64,000 nucleotides of DNA from Hyphomicrobiales bacterium (GTDB lineage: Bacteria; Pseudomonadota; Alphaproteobacteria; Rhizobiales; Beijerinckiaceae): the NCBI GenBank assembly GCA_027483895.1, contig JAIXTP010000011.1, forward strand, positions 1 to 64,000. The letters run 5' to 3'. Positions 60,648 through 64,000 of this stretch are shown one piece after another. The position numbers and the translations under genes were made by a program. Below the pieces are notes generated by a model that was not told the origin of the DNA, did no database searches, and saw nothing but the letters and a program-made list of their open reading frames with translations. Every line of letters begins with the position of its first letter. The stretch's first letter is position 1.

Positions 60648-61097
60648 ATGGACAACCTCCTGATCTTCATCGTCGTGGCGATGATCGTGATCCTGCCCGT
60701 CATGCTCTTCGTTCAGGCGCAGAAGCGGCAGGACGAACAGCTCAGCGGGATTCTCGCCAAGCTGAGCAGCATGGAAGGCCATTCCGCCGCGCCGCCGCCG
60801 GCGGCGGACCCTTACGATCTGCGGCGGGAACGCTCGGCGCGGATCGGCGAACTCGTGATGCTGGAAGCCGACCTCGTGCGGAACGGACGCGCGGCGACGC
60901 CGGACGAGCTGAACGGCGTCGACGCGGTGCGCGCCGCGGTGAAGGGGCTGAACGAGCAGATCGCGGCGGCGGGCGACTGGAAGGGCCCGCCCTACGATCT
61001 CGAATGGGCCGAGATCTTCGATCAGTTCCCGACGACCAAGAGGGCGTTCGTCTCGGCCGAGCCGGACGTGCCGCCCTTGCCCGATCAGCGCATGTAG
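60648..61097 (+). CDS. Small membrane-anchored hypothetical protein
   Basis: A 149-residue protein beginning with a membrane segment (LLIFIVVAMIVILPVMLFVQ, residues 4-23), then a charged helical cytoplasmic part (KRQDEQLSGILAKLSSMEGH and DLRRERSARIGELVMLEADL). It ends DVPPLPDQRM and overlaps the convergent flgL stop by 13 bp. No family recognised. Its position among flagellar genes is suggestive only. Confidence 0.65.
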   Translation: MDNLLIFIVVAMIVILPVMLFVQAQKRQDEQLSGILAKLSSMEGHSAAPPPAADPYDLRRERSARIGELVMLEADLVRNGRAATPDELNGVDAVRAAVKGLNEQIAAAGDWKGPPYDLEWAEIFDQFPTTKRAFVSAEPDVPPLPDQRM

Positions 61098-61993
61098 TTG
61101 AACAGGGTGGAGTCGGCGATCTTGGCGAAGGAGGCCTGGGAGGCGTCGACGTTCAGGAGCTGCTGCTTCAGGTCCATGATGGCCTTGTCCATCTCGGTAT
61201 CCGTCAGCTCCGACAGTCCCGTATCGGCGACGAGCTTGGCCGCGTCGTTGGTTTCGGACTGCACCTGAAGCTTGGCGAGCCGGCTGCCCGCGATCGTCTG
61301 ATAGGTGGTGAGGTGATCGCTGATGGCGCGATATTCCTCCACCTGATCCCCCACGGACTTGCCCGCGCGAAGATCCGCGACGGTCTTCTCCACGAGATCG
61401 AAGACGGAAGCCGCGGGTTTGCCTTCCCCGCGATAGACGCGCATGAAGACTTCCGCTCCCGTGCTTCCGGTGGCGAGGCGGATGCCGTCGGCGATCTCGA
61501 CCTCGCGGCGGCCGGAATCGCCGTGATACTCCATCGAACCGTCGCGATTCCTGGTGAAGGGCGGCTGGTTGCTGCGGAAGCCGCCGAAAATGAACTCGCC
61601 GTTGGAATCCACGACATTGCCGAGGGTGGCGAGCTGATCGGCGAGCTGCTCCATTTCGAGCGCGACGGTCTCGCGGTCGGGCTGGGAGAGCGTGTCGGTG
61701 GAGGCCTGCAGGACGAGCTCCTGCAGCCGGATGGAAATGTCCGCCGACTGGCCGAGCACGGTTTCCTCGAGGTCGAGGCGCTGCTGGGCGGCGCCCATGT
61801 TGCGCTTGTACTGCTCGAGCGTCGCCTGTCGGTTTTCGAGGCGGGTCGCCTGCGTGGCCGCGACGGGATCGTCCGACGGCTTCGTCAGCCGCTTGCCGGT
61901 GGCGATCTGCTGCTGAAGCCCCGCGGTGCTTTCCTTCAGCCGGGCCAGGTTCTCGAGCTGGAACCTGTAGAACTGCTTGCTGCTGACCTGCAC
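61085..61993 (-). CDS. flgL: Flagellar hook-filament junction protein FlgL (HAP3)
   Basis: A 302-residue hook-associated protein 3 that joins hook and filament. The N-terminal QIATGKRLTKPSDDPVAATQ is the flagellin-family D0/D1 motif as in FlgL. GNVVDSNGEFIFGGFRSNQP near 150 is diagnostic for FlgL. The C-terminal helix LNVDASQASFAKIADSTLFN closes the D0 domain. It lies 10 bp after flgK, so the two form an operon. Confidence 0.93.
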   Translation of the reverse strand: MQVSSKQFYRFQLENLARLKESTAGLQQQIATGKRLTKPSDDPVAATQATRLENRQATLEQYKRNMGAAQQRLDLEETVLGQSADISIRLQELVLQASTDTLSQPDRETVALEMEQLADQLATLGNVVDSNGEFIFGGFRSNQPPFTRNRDGSMEYHGDSGRREVEIADGIRLATGSTGAEVFMRVYRGEGKPAASVFDLVEKTVADLRAGKSVGDQVEEYRAISDHLTTYQTIAGSRLAKLQVQSETNDAAKLVADTGLSELTDTEMDKAIMDLKQQLLNVDASQASFAKIADSTLFNYMR

Positions 61994-62003
61994 GAGGGCC
62001 TCC

Positions 62004-64000
62004 TTACAGAGCCTTCAGAATGGTGTCGAACATGTCGCGCGCGGTCATGACCACGCGCGCGGCGGCCTGATAGGCCTGCTGGTAGCGCATGAGATCCGCG
62101 GCCTCGTCGTCGAGATTGACGGAGGTGCGGTTCTCGAACGCGCCCATCAGATCGGATGCGGCGCGGCCGGCGGATTCGGCGGTGAGATTGGCCGATCGGC
62201 CCGCCGAGGCGATCCGCGCGGCGGCGGCGATGTAGACGTCCTGGAACGAGCCGGAACCCGGGCCCAACGAATCCTTGGTGCGGAGCTCGGCGAGCAGCAG
62301 CGCATTGCGCGCGTCGCCGGTGCGGCTGACGTCGCGGACGATGGTGAACTCGTCGCCGGGCTGCGCGACGCCGCTGACGCTGAATCGCAGGCCCTGATAT
62401 TCGACCGCCTCGCCTTCGACATAGGCGCGCTCGGCCAGACGGACGTTCGAGGCGCGGTCGACGATCGCGACGCGGCTGCCCGAAAGAACCTGCACTTTGA
62501 TGTCGGGGATGACGGGATCGGTACGCGTCATGTCCTCGGGGAAGCGGCCCACGAGGGAGCGCGTCTCGCCGCCGCGGATCACGACGATCAGATCCTCCGG
62601 GATCGGACCCTTCAGCGTGAGGGCCGAGGCCACGCGCGAGACGCTTTTCGAGGCGTCGACGGTGGTGGCGTCCGGCACGGTGGAGAGGACCGAAATCTCG
62701 GCGGTCGACCGTTCGGTCTCGGCCAGCCCGAGATCGACGAGGGCCTGACGATCGGCCGGCGTCCCCTCGACGATCTTGAAGTCCGGTGCGCTCGAACGCA
62801 GCGCGAGCCTACCGTTCTCGATGCTCCAGGTCATGGTGACGGGCACTTCGGTGCCCGCAAGCTTGGTGAAGCTGCCGGTGGCCCCGGAGATGAAGACCTG
62901 CGAGGTCGTGCCGCCGAAGGTGACGTTGATGAGCCGCCCCTCGTCGAGCGCCGCGTCGCGCGTCGCCGGATCGACATAGGGAACGTCCTTGCCGCGGATG
63001 ACGGTCATCCGTTCGACGGTGAGATCCGCGCCCTTGAAGCCGAGCGCGGCGGCGTCGGTGCGCCGGGCGGCGCTGCCCGCGAGAATCTGCAGATCGGGAT
63101 CGGCGGAACTGAGGACGAGCCGCCCGTCGGTCCCGTAGGACCAATCGAGCGTGGCGCCGCCTTCGGTGACGCTGCCCGAACCGGACGCGCCGATTGCGAC
63201 TTCGCGCACGGCGCCGCCGAGGAAGACCTGCAAGGTGCCGCCGGCGGTCGCGGGGGCCGCGGCCTGAATTCTGGTGGTCGTCGCGCCGGCGAGGCCGAGC
63301 GTTGCGGCATCGGTGCCGGAGAAGACGACGTCCGGACCGTCGCCCGCATTCAGGGCCGCGGGCAAGGTCATCGTCACGGCGTAGGGCTTGCCGCCGGCGA
63401 CGTCCTGTGACGCGTCGTACGAGATGCCGAAGCGAAGGGCGAGCGGGCCGTCCACGGTGAACACGCCGCCTTCGAGACGATTGCCCGCCGTATCCTTGGA
63501 GCGCTCGAAGGTGACGCGGTGCTCGAGCCCGTTGACCTTCACGGTGAAGGACAGCTTGTCGGTGGCGGCGCCGCCCAGCGCGAAATCGGCGCCCTTGACG
63601 CTGCGCTGCGGCGCGTTGCGCAGCAAGGCCGCCATCATGCGGTCCGTGATCGCTTCGGCGTCGAGGCCCGCGATGTCGTCGCCCGCCAGGCGAACCCCGG
63701 GTAGGCCCGTCACGTCCAGAGCGTAGACCGCACCCGCAAGCGGACTTCCGGCATTGTCGGTCTGGACGGCGTCGGTTTCGGGATGAGCGAAAACAGCGAC
63801 CCGACGCGATCCGTCGAGCTGTTGGGCGACGGTGAGCGGCGCGGAGACGCTCGAGATCAAAAGATTGCGGTAGTTCGCGGTCTCGCCGGGAGGCGCATAG
63901 ACCGAATCCGACCGGAAGCCGTTCTCGGCGGTAAGCAGCGCGGCCGCATCGGCGACGCCGAGCGGCGTGCCCGTCAGCTGCCGTCCTTCACGCGTGAAGA
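62004..64000 (-). CDS. flgK: Flagellar hook-associated protein FlgK (HAP1), N-terminus outside window
   Basis: 665 residues are visible and the frame is open to the window edge, so the true start lies beyond it; a TTG at 63860 is internal, not the start. FTREGRQLTGTPLG near the edge is a FlgK middle motif. The C-terminus (SVNLDDEAADLMRYQQAYQA, then ARVVMTARDMFDTILKAL) is the classical FlgK ending. The insert domain is large and rich in strands. It forms the first hook-filament junction ring and precedes flgL. Confidence 0.93.
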   Translation of the reverse strand, partial: FTREGRQLTGTPLGVADAAALLTAENGFRSDSVYAPPGETANYRNLLISSVSAPLTVAQQLDGSRRVAVFAHPETDAVQTDNAGSPLAGAVYALDVTGLPGVRLAGDDIAGLDAEAITDRMMAALLRNAPQRSVKGADFALGGAATDKLSFTVKVNGLEHRVTFERSKDTAGNRLEGGVFTVDGPLALRFGISYDASQDVAGGKPYAVTMTLPAALNAGDGPDVVFSGTDAATLGLAGATTTRIQAAAPATAGGTLQVFLGGAVREVAIGASGSGSVTEGGATLDWSYGTDGRLVLSSADPDLQILAGSAARRTDAAALGFKGADLTVERMTVIRGKDVPYVDPATRDAALDEGRLINVTFGGTTSQVFISGATGSFTKLAGTEVPVTMTWSIENGRLALRSSAPDFKIVEGTPADRQALVDLGLAETERSTAEISVLSTVPDATTVDASKSVSRVASALTLKGPIPEDLIVVIRGGETRSLVGRFPEDMTRTDPVIPDIKVQVLSGSRVAIVDRASNVRLAERAYVEGEAVEYQGLRFSVSGVAQPGDEFTIVRDVSRTGDARNALLLAELRTKDSLGPGSGSFQDVYIAAAARIASAGRSANLTAESAGRAASDLMGAFENRTSVNLDDEAADLMRYQQAYQAAARVVMTARDMFDTILKAL

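Noticed and set aside
63858-63860. TTG at 63860 as the flgK start
   Set aside because: The frame stays open to the window end and the upstream translation contains a typical FlgK motif (FTREGRQLTG), so the TTG is internal.
1-64000. tRNA, rRNA or insertion-sequence features
   Set aside because: No tRNA-like cloverleaf ends, rRNA segments, transposase motifs or terminal inverted repeats were recognised by eye; a covariance-model scan could still find a small RNA.

Overview
The window is high-GC chromosomal DNA from an alphaproteobacterium, most probably of the order Hyphomicrobiales (Rhizobiales). The evidence is the gene content (Tad/Cpa pilus locus, several short flagellins, UDP-glucuronate decarboxylase, the DgoK/DgoA pair), the -24/-12 promoters in front of flagellar genes, and a palindromic intergenic repeat of the type common in this order. 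Species cannot be named from the sequence.

Layout. 1-4.7 kb: rplT (cut by the window edge) and rpmI with a possible attenuator leader, a GMC oxidoreductase, a short-chain dehydrogenase, a MoeB/ThiF-like adenylyltransferase and a DsbA-like isomerase. 4.8-15.5 kb: a tight-adherence (Tad/Flp) pilus locus, tadC-tadB-cpaF-cpaE-cpaD-cpaC-cpaB-cpaA-flp2-flp1 on the minus strand, and a divergent CpaC-N-domain protein with TadE/TadF-like pseudopilins on the plus strand, separated by about 590 bp of AT-rich regulatory DNA. 15.6-19.7 kb: phosphomannomutase, a clan-AA aspartic protease, and the DgoA/DgoK pair. 19.9-41.4 kb: the unusual part, with two giant genes of 2286 and 2896 codons built from one octapeptide (about A-A-L-T-T-x-Q-I) repeated 283 and 359 times without loss of register. 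Around them lie a glycosyltransferase-like protein of an unrecognised family, two classical glycosyltransferases, a small gene coupled to the second giant gene, and a TPR/GT41 O-GlcNAc-transferase-like enzyme. 41.4-48.1 kb: nucleotide-sugar genes (UDP-xylose synthase, UDP-galactopyranose mutase, galE), small regulators and a LexA/CI-type repressor of different base composition. 48.2-64 kb: late flagellar genes (fliD, four flagellins, a lytic transglycosylase, flgL, partial flgK) and a 1213-residue TPR-GT41 fusion 47 bp downstream of a flagellin.

How the parts fit. Two promoter classes recur. A FliA(sigma-28)-like element, TTAAA-N13-CGACCGTC, lies upstream of three flagellin genes, an unknown flagellar-locus gene and both giant genes. 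Sigma-54 (-24/-12) elements precede fliD, the fourth flagellin with the fused glycosyltransferase, the lytic transglycosylase, the glycosyltransferase pair between the giant genes, and the UDP-xylose synthase/Glf operon. The signal-peptide-less, Thr/Ser-rich giant proteins therefore look like members of the late flagellar regulon. The nearby GT41-type enzymes and nucleotide-sugar genes make a co-regulated O-glycosylation system for flagellins and giant proteins a plausible hypothesis. A domain shared by the protein upstream of giant gene 1 and the C-terminus of the flagellin-linked GT41 fusion ties the two loci together. The repeats, promoter matches and shared motifs are read directly from the sequence; export route, glycosylation and function of the giant proteins are inference.
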